From: an uncultured Alphaproteobacteria bacterium
Lineage (GTDB): Bacteria > Pseudomonadota > Alphaproteobacteria > SP197
Reading direction: 5' to 3'
Assembly (NCBI GenBank): GCA_938048755.1
Contig: CALIUG010000009.1
Location: 1-46,310, forward strand
Length of the DNA stretch: 46,310 nucleotides
In this document: positions 36,487 through 44,752 of the stretch, piece after piece
Position numbering within the stretch: position 1 is the first letter of the stretch
Layout of the letters: every line of letters starts with the position of its first letter
Notes under the pieces: model-generated
Seen by the model: only the letters and a program-made list of their open reading frames with translations
What the model was told of the DNA's origin: nothing
Databases searched by the model: none
Made by a program: the position numbers and the translations under genes

Positions 36487-37779
36487 TCAGGACGCGGTCT
36501 GCTTGAGCAGGTTGTCGAGCGCCTCTGCACCCTTGCGACGCCCGTCCTGTGCCTGCATGTGCGCGGCCAGTTCGTCCAGACGTGCCTGCATGTCCTTGTC
36601 GGTCAGCATGCGCTCCACGGCCTTGGCGATATCGGCTTCTTCCCAGTTGTAGCGCTCCATCGCGATACCGTAGCCGCGCTCGTCGATATGGGTCGCGTTG
36701 TCGTGGCCGTCCCAGCAATAGGGCATGATCAGCGCGGGTTTGCCGAAATAGAGGCACTCGTTGAAGCTGTTGTTGCCGCCATGGTGAATGACCGCGTCGA
36801 CCTGCTTGATCACGCTGGGCTGGGGATACCAGCTCTCCAGGTGGCAGTTGTCGGGGATCGTTTCATAGGCATCGCCATAATCGCCGACATTGACGAGCAC
36901 GCGATAGGGCAGCTTGCCCAGGGTGGCCATCAGTCGGCCCATCAGATCGGTATCGCCCGATCCCAGGCTGCCGAAGCTGACATAGAGCAGGGGCGCGTCG
37001 TCATGGGCGGCAAAGTGTGGCACCTCGTAAGGCTTGTCCTCGCGGATACAGCCTTCCAGATAGACGAACTTCTCCGGATCCAGCGGATTGCGCCGGTTGA
37101 AGGCAAGCGGCTTGGGGTAATGAAGAAGATTGAGCCAGGGCGAGGCCTCGAAGAACTCGCCGACCGGATAGGGCTCTTCGCCGCACTCTGCCAGGAACTC
37201 GTTGAACTTGGCGTGGATCGGCCCGATCTCGCGCTCGAACTTCTCGCGATAGGCCGCAAAACAGGCGTGGTCGTTTTCGCCACAGCCCGAGAGATGGGGC
37301 GGAATGTCGGGATCTTCGATCTCGTTTTCACTGCACGAAATGATCCGTACCCATGGCACGCCGTACTGCTTGGTCGCGGGGAACAGGATGACGTTGTCGA
37401 CACAGATCAGGTCGGGCTTGATCTCGTCCAGCGCGGCGGGAAGGTCTTTCTCTGCCCAGAACGCGGTATCGACGATCGCTTCCCAGCAGGCCTTGATATA
37501 GGTCGAGACCTGCTCGATCGGCGGCGTGCGGAAATTGGGAATCTGGCCGTTGATGAAATCGACCCAGTAGTTTGCCATGGCCTCGGGATCCATGGGTTCG
37601 GACATGGCAATCAGCCGTTCCTCGAAACCATACCCCGCGAACACGCCTTCGAATCCGGCATCGGCAACAAATACGCAGCGATGGCCCATGTCGCGGCATA
37701 TCTGTGCGATGCCCACGGAATTGAGTGCCGGTCCGAAAGCGGCCTCGGGAAAGAAAACAATCGTCTTGGCGTCAGCCAT
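36487..37779 (-). CDS. GT1-like (UGT/MGT-type) glycosyltransferase
   Basis: 430 residues from ATG 37779; a TTG two codons earlier is less likely. GT-B fold. The N-terminal half begins KTIVFFPEAAFGPALNSVGI; the C-terminal half has LLYVSFGSLGSGD and the nucleotide-sugar motif HHGGNNSFNECLYFGKPALI followed by MPYCWDGHDNATHI, matching the UGT/macrolide glycosyltransferase signature. It transfers a sugar to a small hydrophobic acceptor or sterol/lipid. No biosynthetic cluster accompanies it. The region around NPLDPEKFVYLEGCIRED aligns with MGT-type enzymes. Acceptor unknown. Confidence 0.87.
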   Translation of the reverse strand: MADAKTIVFFPEAAFGPALNSVGIAQICRDMGHRCVFVADAGFEGVFAGYGFEERLIAMSEPMDPEAMANYWVDFINGQIPNFRTPPIEQVSTYIKACWEAIVDTAFWAEKDLPAALDEIKPDLICVDNVILFPATKQYGVPWVRIISCSENEIEDPDIPPHLSGCGENDHACFAAYREKFEREIGPIHAKFNEFLAECGEEPYPVGEFFEASPWLNLLHYPKPLAFNRRNPLDPEKFVYLEGCIREDKPYEVPHFAAHDDAPLLYVSFGSLGSGDTDLMGRLMATLGKLPYRVLVNVGDYGDAYETIPDNCHLESWYPQPSVIKQVDAVIHHGGNNSFNECLYFGKPALIMPYCWDGHDNATHIDERGYGIAMERYNWEEADIAKAVERMLTDKDMQARLDELAAHMQAQDGRRKGAEALDNLLKQTAS

Positions 37780-37835
37780 GGTCAAAGCCCCGTCTTGTCA
37801 TGGTTGTTACATGTTTGGTCGTTCAGAAGTGTTTA

Positions 37836-38900
37836 TCACAGCGGCACGGCATGCGCCGCCTTGTCATCCCAGGTGCACCATACCCGGCGACCTTCGGGTA
37901 AATCGTCGGCATCCAGCCTGCCACTGTCAACGCGTGCCATCAGAGTTTCCGACAGACCCGGTATTCTGATCAGCACGGAAAGGCCAGCTGGCGAATAGGC
38001 CAGGCGTTCGACATGGCCCTCCAGGCGCGCGTCCAGCCCTGTCGGTTGGGTCAGATGGATTTCCAGATGATCGGGCCGCAGCGCCAGCGCCCATTGGGCA
38101 CCGGCCTCGCGGACCTGGGCGAGTGCTTTTGATGCCGACTGGCCCACATGATCGCGCAGGATATCGCCAGGCATCAGATTGACCGGCCCGGTCAGCCTGG
38201 CGGTCAGTGCCGATCCTGGCGTGCGATAGAGTGTGTCTGGTCTGTCCAGGTCGATCAGACGCCCGTCATGCAGGATCGCCAGCTTGTCGGCCATACCCAT
38301 GGCCAGACCGGAATCGGTTGTGGCCATCAACATGGTCAGGCCGACCTGACGCTGCAGGGTGCGCAGGTCGCCTAGGACGCGACCGGCGTGAAGTGGGTCG
38401 AGTTGATTGAGCGCCTCATCCAGCAACAGCACCAGGGGCTGCACCGCCAGAGCACGGGCCAGCGCGGCCAACTGGCGTTCCGCGGGGTTCAGGTCGTGGG
38501 GATGGACTGTTACCTGATTCTGCAGGCCCACAATCTCGAGAGAGGAAGCCACCCTGTGATCGCGTTCCGGGCGCCTAAGCTTTCGCGATTTCAGGCCATA
38601 GGCGACGTTCTTGGCAACGGTCATGTGCGGAAACAGGGCGTCCTGTTCGGTCAACAGGGTAAAAGGCCGTTTGTGGGCCGCAAGTTCCCTCAGGTCGTGG
38701 CCGTTGAAGACGATGTGACCACCCTCGAGAATCCCGAAACCGGCAATCAGGCGCAGCAGGCTGCTCTTGCCTGCGCGCGCGGAACCCAGCAGGACCAGTG
38801 TCTGGCCCGCTTCGATGCTGAGATCGATGCCGGCCACGGGCGCTGCCGGACTGTCCTGGCCCGTGACACGCTGGAGTTCGAGGCTGTTTGCCGATGTCAT
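37836..38900 (-). CDS. Orphan PotA-like ABC ATPase with degenerate motifs
   Basis: 354 residues from ATG 38900. Overall layout matches PotA/FbpC-type ATPases: ABC domain (1-235) and C-terminal TOBE-like domain (~240-354, LALRPDHLEIHL). Walker A is GSARAGKSS (39-47). Key motifs are changed: the Q-loop reads LTEQDALFPHMTV with the Gln shifted, the LSGGQ signature is LNPAE (137-141), Walker B is LLLDEALNQLD with D161/E162 kept, and the H-loop His is Thr (ATTDSG, T195). No permease or binding-protein gene is adjacent. It is probably ATP-binding but weakly or non-hydrolysing, or a decaying gene without frameshifts. Confidence 0.82.
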   Translation of the reverse strand: MTSANSLELQRVTGQDSPAAPVAGIDLSIEAGQTLVLLGSARAGKSSLLRLIAGFGILEGGHIVFNGHDLRELAAHKRPFTLLTEQDALFPHMTVAKNVAYGLKSRKLRRPERDHRVASSLEIVGLQNQVTVHPHDLNPAERQLAALARALAVQPLVLLLDEALNQLDPLHAGRVLGDLRTLQRQVGLTMLMATTDSGLAMGMADKLAILHDGRLIDLDRPDTLYRTPGSALTARLTGPVNLMPGDILRDHVGQSASKALAQVREAGAQWALALRPDHLEIHLTQPTGLDARLEGHVERLAYSPAGLSVLIRIPGLSETLMARVDSGRLDADDLPEGRRVWCTWDDKAAHAVPL

Positions 38901-38961
38901 GGCAGGATCGTGCGCATTTCGGCTGGTGTGTTCAAGCATGGGGCGTATTCTTCGCGCCATC

Positions 38962-39897
38962 ATGACAAACGCCTTGCCGACAACATCAGCCGACTGGACA
39001 CACGCCCTGCAGCAAGGGGGTCGTGCCACCCTGGCGCGTGCCATCACCATGGTGGAAAACGATGCACCCGAGGCGCGTGAGGTTCTGCGTGCCGCCCGGA
39101 CGTTGACCGGCCACGCGCTGGTCGTGGGTGTCACCGGTGCGCCCGGTGCCGGCAAGTCGACCCTGGTCGGTGCCTATGTCTCCGAACTGCGGCGCCGCGA
39201 TCTCAGTGTGGGCGTGCTGGCGGTCGATCCCTCCAGCCCGCTCACGGGTGGGGCGCTCCTGGGCGACCGCATCCGCATGCTGACCCATGCCGGTGACCCC
39301 GGCGTGTTCGTACGCAGCCTGGCTTCTCGCGGACACCTGGGCGGCCTTGCCCGGTCCACCGGAGCCGTGGTCGATGTCATGGATGCCGCGGGACGTGATG
39401 TCGTGGTGGTGGAGACCGTTGGTGTCGGGCAGTCCGAAATCGAAGTGACCGATCTGGCCGATGTGCGTGTGGTCGTCTGGGCGCCGGGTGCGGGTGACGA
39501 TGTGCAGGCCGCCAAGGCCGGCATTCTCGAGATCGCCGATGTCCTGGTCGTCAACAAAGCCGATCTTCCGCCTGCTGCAGCGACTGAAGCAGCGCTGCGC
39601 AGCGCTGCGTCCTACGGAGCGGGAAGAGCGCCCACGGTCATGCGCACGATTGCCACCAACGGCACCGGCGTGCCGGAAATGGCAGACCAGATTGCAGAGC
39701 TGGCGCAACAAGCTTCTGGTTCCAGGGCCGCGGGAGCAGCACGAAGATTGCAGCGCCAGCTTGTCGATGCAGCGGCCATGGTTGCGCGGCAGCGGGCACA
39801 GGACCATTCCGGACTTGCCGACCTGTGTAGAGCCGTGCGCAAGGGCGAACTCGACTTTGACGAGGCGGCATCACGACTCATTTCCTTCAAGGCGTAA
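38962..39897 (+). CDS. meaB: Methylmalonyl-CoA mutase-associated GTPase MeaB
   Basis: 311 residues from ATG 38962 (an in-frame ATG at 38938 is an alternative). G3E-like GTPase with Walker A TGAPGAGKST (58-67), VLAVDPSSPLTGGALLGDR, FVRSLASRGHLGG and the guanine-specific VNKAD motif. MeaB protects and reloads cobalamin-dependent acyl-CoA mutases. No mutase gene is in the window. It shares a 61-base divergent region with the orphan ABC ATPase. The genes for its partner must be elsewhere. Confidence 0.92.
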   Translation: MTNALPTTSADWTHALQQGGRATLARAITMVENDAPEAREVLRAARTLTGHALVVGVTGAPGAGKSTLVGAYVSELRRRDLSVGVLAVDPSSPLTGGALLGDRIRMLTHAGDPGVFVRSLASRGHLGGLARSTGAVVDVMDAAGRDVVVVETVGVGQSEIEVTDLADVRVVVWAPGAGDDVQAAKAGILEIADVLVVNKADLPPAAATEAALRSAASYGAGRAPTVMRTIATNGTGVPEMADQIAELAQQASGSRAAGAARRLQRQLVDAAAMVARQRAQDHSGLADLCRAVRKGELDFDEAASRLISFKA

Positions 39898-39924
39898 AGC
39901 GGTGCCGGCAACTATCCACACGTG

Positions 39925-39942
39925 ATTTCACGCTTGTGAAAT
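39925..39942 (+). terminator. Small hairpin after meaB
   Basis: ATTTCAC (39925-39931) and GTGAAAT (39936-39942) pair around GCTT, 27 bases after the meaB stop, followed by TCTGCTCT. Possible weak terminator or operator for the next gene. Confidence 0.35.
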
Positions 39943-40031
39943 TCTGCTCTAGTGTCATGGCGCAACCACAGGGGTGGTGCGGTCGAAGGGCCGCTCGGGT
40001 TGTCATTTGGGGCTCAACCATCGGGACTTGC

Positions 40032-40607
40032 ATGTCAGACGTGCGCGTCAGGTTTGCCGGCAGGGTGATCGTTGCTCTGCTGTGTATTTCGCTGTTTCCG
40101 GGCGTGGCACCGGTCAGCGCCAATGACGCGCCTGAAACCTACGGCGAGGCGATGGCCTGGTACGGCAACGAGGCGCAGGCAGGCAATGCCGAAGCCCAGT
40201 TTCTGCTCGCCTATGCCCTGGAAACCGGGGTTGGTGCAGACGTGAGTCTGGATGAGGCCAGGCGCTGGTATCAGCTTGCCGGAGAACAGGGCCACGTGCG
40301 CGCGCAGGTCCGTCTGGGCCTGATGCTTGCGGAAGGACGCGGCGGTCCGGTCGATGTCGCAATGGCGCGGATCTGGCTCGACAAGGCGGCCAATGCCGGT
40401 GATGTCGATGCCATGTCGCTGCTGGGCTTTCTCCTGGTTGCCGAGGAGCCTGTCGATCTCAATGCCGCCTACCGATGGTTTCGGCTGGCAAGCGAGCAGG
40501 GCGATGCCGCCGCCGCCGGCAATCTGGCGGCCCTGGTGGACATGATGACCCCCACCCAGCGCAAGGCAGCCGAGGTGGCTCTGGACGCCTGGCTCTCAAG
40601 CCACTGA
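40032..40607 (+). CDS. Exported Sel1-repeat protein
   Basis: 191 residues from ATG 40032, with CGGGA six bases upstream; it starts a signal peptide (VRFAGRVIVALLCISLFPGV, cleavage near VSA-ND). The mature part is three to four Sel1-like (TPR-like) repeats of about 36 residues: NAEAQFLLAYALETGVGADV, VRAQVRLGLMLAEGRGGPVD, DAMSLLGFLLVAEEPVDLNA. Such proteins act as periplasmic protein-protein adaptors. It is the second exported Sel1 protein of the window (also 33833-35935), but much shorter. Confidence 0.8.
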   Translation: MSDVRVRFAGRVIVALLCISLFPGVAPVSANDAPETYGEAMAWYGNEAQAGNAEAQFLLAYALETGVGADVSLDEARRWYQLAGEQGHVRAQVRLGLMLAEGRGGPVDVAMARIWLDKAANAGDVDAMSLLGFLLVAEEPVDLNAAYRWFRLASEQGDAAAAGNLAALVDMMTPTQRKAAEVALDAWLSSH

Positions 40608-40677
40608 AACGCGCACTTGCGGGCTTGTGATCACTGCGCCTGTTTCACGCGGGGGTGATCCGATCTAATCTGATGGC

Positions 40678-41562
40678 ATGATTGCTTCGTTCCGTTTCCC
40701 GAAATTTGCCGGCGTCATCTTGCTTGCCGGAGTGCTGTTCACGCCGTCGCTTGCGCAGTCCCAGAGCCTGCCGCAGGCCGTATGGATTGACGTCGAACAG
40801 GTTTACGAATACCGCAAACCTTCGCTGATCGGTTTTATTCCGCTCGAGGATTACGAACTCCCGGTCCTTGAATACATCGAGGATATGATGTTCGCGGCCG
40901 ATATCGAGCCGCTCTATCCCGAAGACGAGGGTGGTGATGCGACGATCCGCGTAACTCTGCGTGGGCGCGCCAATGGCGGCACCTATCTGGAGCCGACCCG
41001 GGCTTATCTCTATACCGGCGCTGATATCGTGGGCGATATCGAGATCATCGGGCCCGGCGAAACGCTGGCAACGGCGAACTTTACGTCAACCATCCAGCGC
41101 CCGTTCCAGTTGACCATCAATCTGGGTTTTGAAGATCCCGCCAACGCGCCGTTCGGAACCGCGTTGGTGCAGCCTGGCGGATTCATCGAAGAGCTGTGTT
41201 ACGCACTTGCCGTAGCCTGGGGTGCCGAGGCGATCATGCCATCGCTGTTCGAGCATGAGCCCGCCATTCGGGCCGGTGCAGCAACCGCTCTGGGCAATAT
41301 CGGTGATCCCGTCGCTGTGCCCGATCTGCTGGATGCACTCTATGACGAGGAAGATCGTGTGCGCTGGGAATCAGCATGGTCCCTGGGGCGCATTGGCGAT
41401 GCCAGAGCCGTGCCGGAGCTGATCGAAGCACTTCGCGATGAGTCGCCTGATGTCCGCTGGTTCTCTTCCTGGTCGCTGCGTGCCATCACGGGCGAGGATT
41501 TTGGTCTTGATCACGACCTCTGGTCAGCCTGGCTGGCGCAACAGCCGGACGTGCAGGGCTAG
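40678..41562 (+). CDS. Exported protein with C-terminal HEAT repeats
   Basis: 294 residues. A signal peptide (FAGVILLAGVLFTPSLAQSQ) is followed by an unrecognised ~150-residue domain (DVEQVYEYRKPSLIGFIPLE, GGDATIRVTLRGRANGGTYL). Residues ~195-275 form two to three HEAT/PBS-lyase-like repeats (AIRAGAATALGNIGDPVAVP, VRWESAWSLGRIGDARAVPE, VRWFSSWSLRAITGE). Probably periplasmic. Start is weakly supported by a ribosome site; the signal peptide fixes it. Convergent with the AsmA-like gene; a hairpin follows. Confidence 0.78.
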   Translation: MIASFRFPKFAGVILLAGVLFTPSLAQSQSLPQAVWIDVEQVYEYRKPSLIGFIPLEDYELPVLEYIEDMMFAADIEPLYPEDEGGDATIRVTLRGRANGGTYLEPTRAYLYTGADIVGDIEIIGPGETLATANFTSTIQRPFQLTINLGFEDPANAPFGTALVQPGGFIEELCYALAVAWGAEAIMPSLFEHEPAIRAGAATALGNIGDPVAVPDLLDALYDEEDRVRWESAWSLGRIGDARAVPELIEALRDESPDVRWFSSWSLRAITGEDFGLDHDLWSAWLAQQPDVQG

Positions 41563-41566
41563 GAAG

Positions 41567-41587
41567 CCCTGGTGACTCCAACCAGGG
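41567..41587. terminator. Hairpin between convergent HEAT-repeat and AsmA-like genes
   Basis: CCCTGGT (41567-41573) and ACCAGGG (41581-41587) pair around GACTCCA; an alternative stem uses GGTGACTCC with GGAGCCACC. Position between two converging stops suggests a bidirectional terminator. No T-run. Confidence 0.45.
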
Positions 41588-41605
41588 AGCCACCAGAAGC
41601 CTTGA

Positions 41606-43687
41606 TCAGAACAGGTCGCCCAAACCGCCGCTGTCACCGTCACCGCCAAGACCATCGAGCAGGCCGCCGCCTTCGCCATCGCCGGTGAGGCCATCGAGCA
41701 AGCCGCCGCCATCGCCGTCGCCGGTCACGCCATCAAGCAGGCCGCCCGCATCTTCGCCACCGAGCATTTCAAGAGTCTCCCCAAGGGCCTCGGGGTTGGT
41801 CAGGGCATTCTTGGCGATCGCCTCGAGATCCGGCGTAATCGCCGGACTTGCCCAGGGGCCACGCACATTGACCGGAATGCCAAAGCCCGACGTGTCTTCA
41901 GCACCCTGACCTTCCAGTGACGCCGTCGCCTTGGGCGTGATCGTGTAGTCGAGCGTCTTGTCGGGCATGTTGACGTTGCCCTGGCCGTCCATGCGGAACA
42001 GTGGTGCCGACATGAAGAGGTCGTCGTTGGCCAGCATGCCGTTCTCGATGTTGTAGGTGCCCGAGAGCTCGGCAAAGTCGGTGGACTCGGTCGGCGAAAC
42101 AGCCTGACCGATCGATTCAATCGAAAGTTCGCGCACCATGGCCGCGATGTTGATGCCCTTGAACGCTCCGTCGCGGAAGATGAAGTTGCCATTGCCAAAA
42201 AGGTTCTCGACAAACTGCTTCTGCGACACACCCGTGGTCGTGATGTCCATGTTGAGGTCTGCCGTTCCCGACAGCTTGTCGAAGCCGGCTGCGGCAGCAA
42301 GAAGCGGCTCTGCCTGGATGCCGGTTGCCGAGAACGTTTTGGCAATGGCCGGACGTGCACCGCTGCGGTCGATCTCGACATGAGCGGTTCCGTTGCCGCC
42401 GTAAAGCGCGGCCTCCAGCAGATCAACCGTCGCCGAACCGTTGTTGACCACGATGTGGAGACGGCTGCGTCCGATCTCGATGGCCTGAACCTTCAAGCCC
42501 GCGAGATCAAAGGTGAGGTCCGCATTGGCGGCGTCAAGACCGGAAAAATCGATCTCTTCATCCGACCAGTCCTGCGCCAGCGAATCTCCGCCGTCTGTGG
42601 AACCGCCGCTAGCATCCCCGCTGCCACCGGCTTCGCCTGTGCCTTCTTCGGGCTGGGGCAGGTAGGGGTTGAGGTCGAGCATGTCGGACTCGAGGTTCGC
42701 GGTGATGCTGGGGCGATCGCCGCCCATGTTGACCGCGATGTCGCCTCTTGCCTTGAGGTCGTCGATGGTCACCTCTGCACCGTTGAAGGCGATGTTGTCG
42801 CCGTTCATGTCGAGCGTGCCGCTAACCTTGATCACTTCGGGTGCCGGGCTTGCAGGATCCAGCGGTTGCTCCATCCAGAGAGCCAGACCTGAAAGCGAGG
42901 GAATGGAAAGAGCCACCTTGCCGGTTACTGCACCGGCCTGAGCGACGCTGCCGTTGAAGCTGACATTGAGTGGCTCGCTTTCAATGATAACGGTGGCATC
43001 TGACGTGCCGCCATCCATTAGGGATTTTGGCGAGGCAAGGCTTGTAGCCAGATTGAGCGTCTTGTCCTTGAAGGTAAACGAACCTTCGCCGTTGAACGGG
43101 CTCGCCAGATCGGGGAGGGACAGGACCATGTTGATGCCCGACACCACCGTCGTCTCGCCGGACGCGCCGTCAACAAAGGTCACCTGACCGTTTTCGATGC
43201 GCACATCACCCAGAGTCAGGTTTGCAAGGCCATTGCCACCGGCATCGGCTGTGCCCTCGGCACCTGAGCCATCCGTGGTCGTGCCTTCTGCGCCCGGCTC
43301 CGGCGTGAACTGCCAGTTGCCACTGCCGTCGGGCTTGCCTTCGAGATAGATCACAGGGTCGATCAGGACGAACTCATCGACAACCAGATCACCGCTCAGC
43401 AGCGGCATCAGCTGGACGTCGAGCGCCAGCTTGGTCAGCGAAACCATATCGGTCACGGGGCTGCCGGGTTCGTTGGCGAAATGTACGTCGTTGGCTTCGA
43501 TCCGGACATTGGGGAAGACCGAGAGGCTGACATCACCGGCAATGGTCAGTTGGCGCCCTGTTGCCTGGCTGGCCTGGGTCTGTGCCTGTTCCTTGACCCA
43601 ATCGACGGGAATGAAGAACGGTAGTGCGACGACGGCTCCAATCAGCAGTACGACGACGACACCCAGTCCAATCAGAATCTTGCGCAT
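41606..43687 (-). CDS. AsmA-family membrane-anchored protein
   Basis: 693 residues. One N-terminal membrane helix (ILIGLGVVVVLLIGAVVALP) then VDWVKEQAQTQASQATGRQL and TIAGDVSLSVFPNVRIEAND, the AsmA N-terminal motif. The AsmA-2 region near 480-640 (DGAFKGINIAAMVRELSIES, then MLANDDLFMSAPLFRMDGQG) is clear. AsmA-like proteins span the periplasm and take part in lipid transfer or outer-membrane biogenesis. Low-complexity Gly/Ser/Asp linkers occur at ~135-155 and ~350-375, and the C terminus carries a Gly/Asp 13-residue repeat. Start ATG 43687. Confidence 0.88.
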   Translation of the reverse strand: MRKILIGLGVVVVLLIGAVVALPFFIPVDWVKEQAQTQASQATGRQLTIAGDVSLSVFPNVRIEANDVHFANEPGSPVTDMVSLTKLALDVQLMPLLSGDLVVDEFVLIDPVIYLEGKPDGSGNWQFTPEPGAEGTTTDGSGAEGTADAGGNGLANLTLGDVRIENGQVTFVDGASGETTVVSGINMVLSLPDLASPFNGEGSFTFKDKTLNLATSLASPKSLMDGGTSDATVIIESEPLNVSFNGSVAQAGAVTGKVALSIPSLSGLALWMEQPLDPASPAPEVIKVSGTLDMNGDNIAFNGAEVTIDDLKARGDIAVNMGGDRPSITANLESDMLDLNPYLPQPEEGTGEAGGSGDASGGSTDGGDSLAQDWSDEEIDFSGLDAANADLTFDLAGLKVQAIEIGRSRLHIVVNNGSATVDLLEAALYGGNGTAHVEIDRSGARPAIAKTFSATGIQAEPLLAAAAGFDKLSGTADLNMDITTTGVSQKQFVENLFGNGNFIFRDGAFKGINIAAMVRELSIESIGQAVSPTESTDFAELSGTYNIENGMLANDDLFMSAPLFRMDGQGNVNMPDKTLDYTITPKATASLEGQGAEDTSGFGIPVNVRGPWASPAITPDLEAIAKNALTNPEALGETLEMLGGEDAGGLLDGVTGDGDGGGLLDGLTGDGEGGGLLDGLGGDGDSGGLGDLF
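41609..41746 (-). repeat. Gly/Asp-rich 13-residue repeat tail of the AsmA-like protein
   Basis: Three 39-base units encode GGLLDGVTGDGDG, GGLLDGLTGDGEG and GGLLDGLGGDGDS, then a partial unit GGLGDLF ends the protein. The DNA units share most bases (GCCGCCGCC-type phasing). The sequence resembles Ca-binding RTX repeats only loosely (no GGxGxDxUx). Confidence 0.75.
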
Positions 43688-43857
43688 GATGGCTCCCCAT
43701 TCACCTATGTTCGTATCGTCTCAAAATGAGACATAAAGGTGGCGATTCAAAGACAATGACGCCCTAATCGGGTCGTCAGGCCTGATGTTGCAATTATTGT
43801 GCTGGGTACGGCATGGATCAACCGGCACCCGCCGAACGCTTGTCCGCCTGAGCAGCG

Positions 43858-44280
43858 TCAGTAGGCGATGGTTGCGATTGTGTTGGCCTGCAGATCGATG
43901 TCGTTGATCGGGATCAGCGCTGTCATGAAGTCGAAATCATAGGTGGCATCGATTTCAACAAGGCTTCCAGCCGCATTGTCAGGCGTGAAGGTCACGGTAA
44001 CCGTTAGGTTGTCAGCATCCAGTGCCCCCGAACTGGCCAGAATGAACTCCTCGATCGAATCGGCGGTTGCGGGAGACGAACTGGCCGAACCATGAACGAT
44101 TGCGTATCGCTCGGCTTCGTAGACGGCATGCCCAAGGCTGTTCTGGATGAACAGGATGCGGCCCAGCTCCATGAAGCAATAGGTGATCAGAAGGAACACC
44201 GGCATGATCAGGGCGAACTCAATCGCGACAATGCCGCGGTCGTTCGTCCCAAGCCCTGCCAGCTGCCTGATTGCGGGCAT
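43858..44280 (-). CDS. TadE-like pseudopilin (Tad pilus family), copy 2
   Basis: 140 residues. The N-terminal region DRGIVAIEFALIMPVFLLIT is the TadE motif: a Gly before the cleavage-type site, a Glu in the hydrophobic stretch (E at +5-like position) and one membrane helix. The C-terminal ~95 residues are extracytoplasmic. The start overlaps the upstream gene's stop by one base (TGATG). In Flp/Tad systems these minor pseudopilins help assembly. No tadA/B/C or flp gene is in the window. Confidence 0.83.
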   Translation of the reverse strand: MPAIRQLAGLGTNDRGIVAIEFALIMPVFLLITYCFMELGRILFIQNSLGHAVYEAERYAIVHGSASSSPATADSIEEFILASSGALDADNLTVTVTFTPDNAAGSLVEIDATYDFDFMTALIPINDIDLQANTIATIAY

Positions 44281-44738
44281 CAGTCCGGAATCCTGATCAC
44301 GGCGTGAGACTGCAGGTCAGCCTCGTTGCCTACATGGGGATAGTCGAAGATCAGCGGATAGTCCTGGTTGACGGTGACTTCCAGATACCGCCCCGGCGCA
44401 ATCTCGCCGGTGCATTCCACATCGCATTGGACGACACCGCCGGTCGGGCAGCGGCATTCCCGCGTGACCGCAACGGTCACCGCGTCATAGCTGTCGGGAA
44501 GGGCGTCGCGCACGGCAGCGATGATGCCTGCGTCGTCATCCTCGTTGCCGGCCATGATGGCGAACTTCGCCCCCGCACTGGCTGCCTGGGAAAGCCGCGT
44601 GTTCTCATAGACCATCAGGCCGTAGTCCATCAGGCCCACAAGGGCGATCAGCATGACCGGGACAACCAGGGCAAACTCCACGGCTGCGCTGCCACGCTTG
44701 TCTGAGGCAAAGAGTCTGGATTTCCTGAACAAAGGCAT
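44280..44738 (-). CDS. TadE-like pseudopilin (Tad pilus family), copy 1
   Basis: 152 residues from ATG 44738, which begins MPLFRKSRLFASDKRGSAAV and has AGGAGGT nine bases upstream. The TadE motif GSAAVEFALVVPVMLIALVG precedes the membrane helix. A cysteine cluster in ECRCPTGGVVQCDVECTG suggests two disulfides, as in many TadE proteins. Followed by the second tadE-like gene with one base of overlap; both are read with the tadG-like gene. Confidence 0.85.
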   Translation of the reverse strand: MPLFRKSRLFASDKRGSAAVEFALVVPVMLIALVGLMDYGLMVYENTRLSQAASAGAKFAIMAGNEDDDAGIIAAVRDALPDSYDAVTVAVTRECRCPTGGVVQCDVECTGEIAPGRYLEVTVNQDYPLIFDYPHVGNEADLQSHAVIRIPD

Positions 44739-44752
44739 GTCCTGGCTACCTC

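Noticed and set aside
36559-37998. Plus-strand open frame of 479 codons over the glycosyltransferase
   Set aside because: Antisense to a clear GT1-like gene and spans its promoter; no domain visible.
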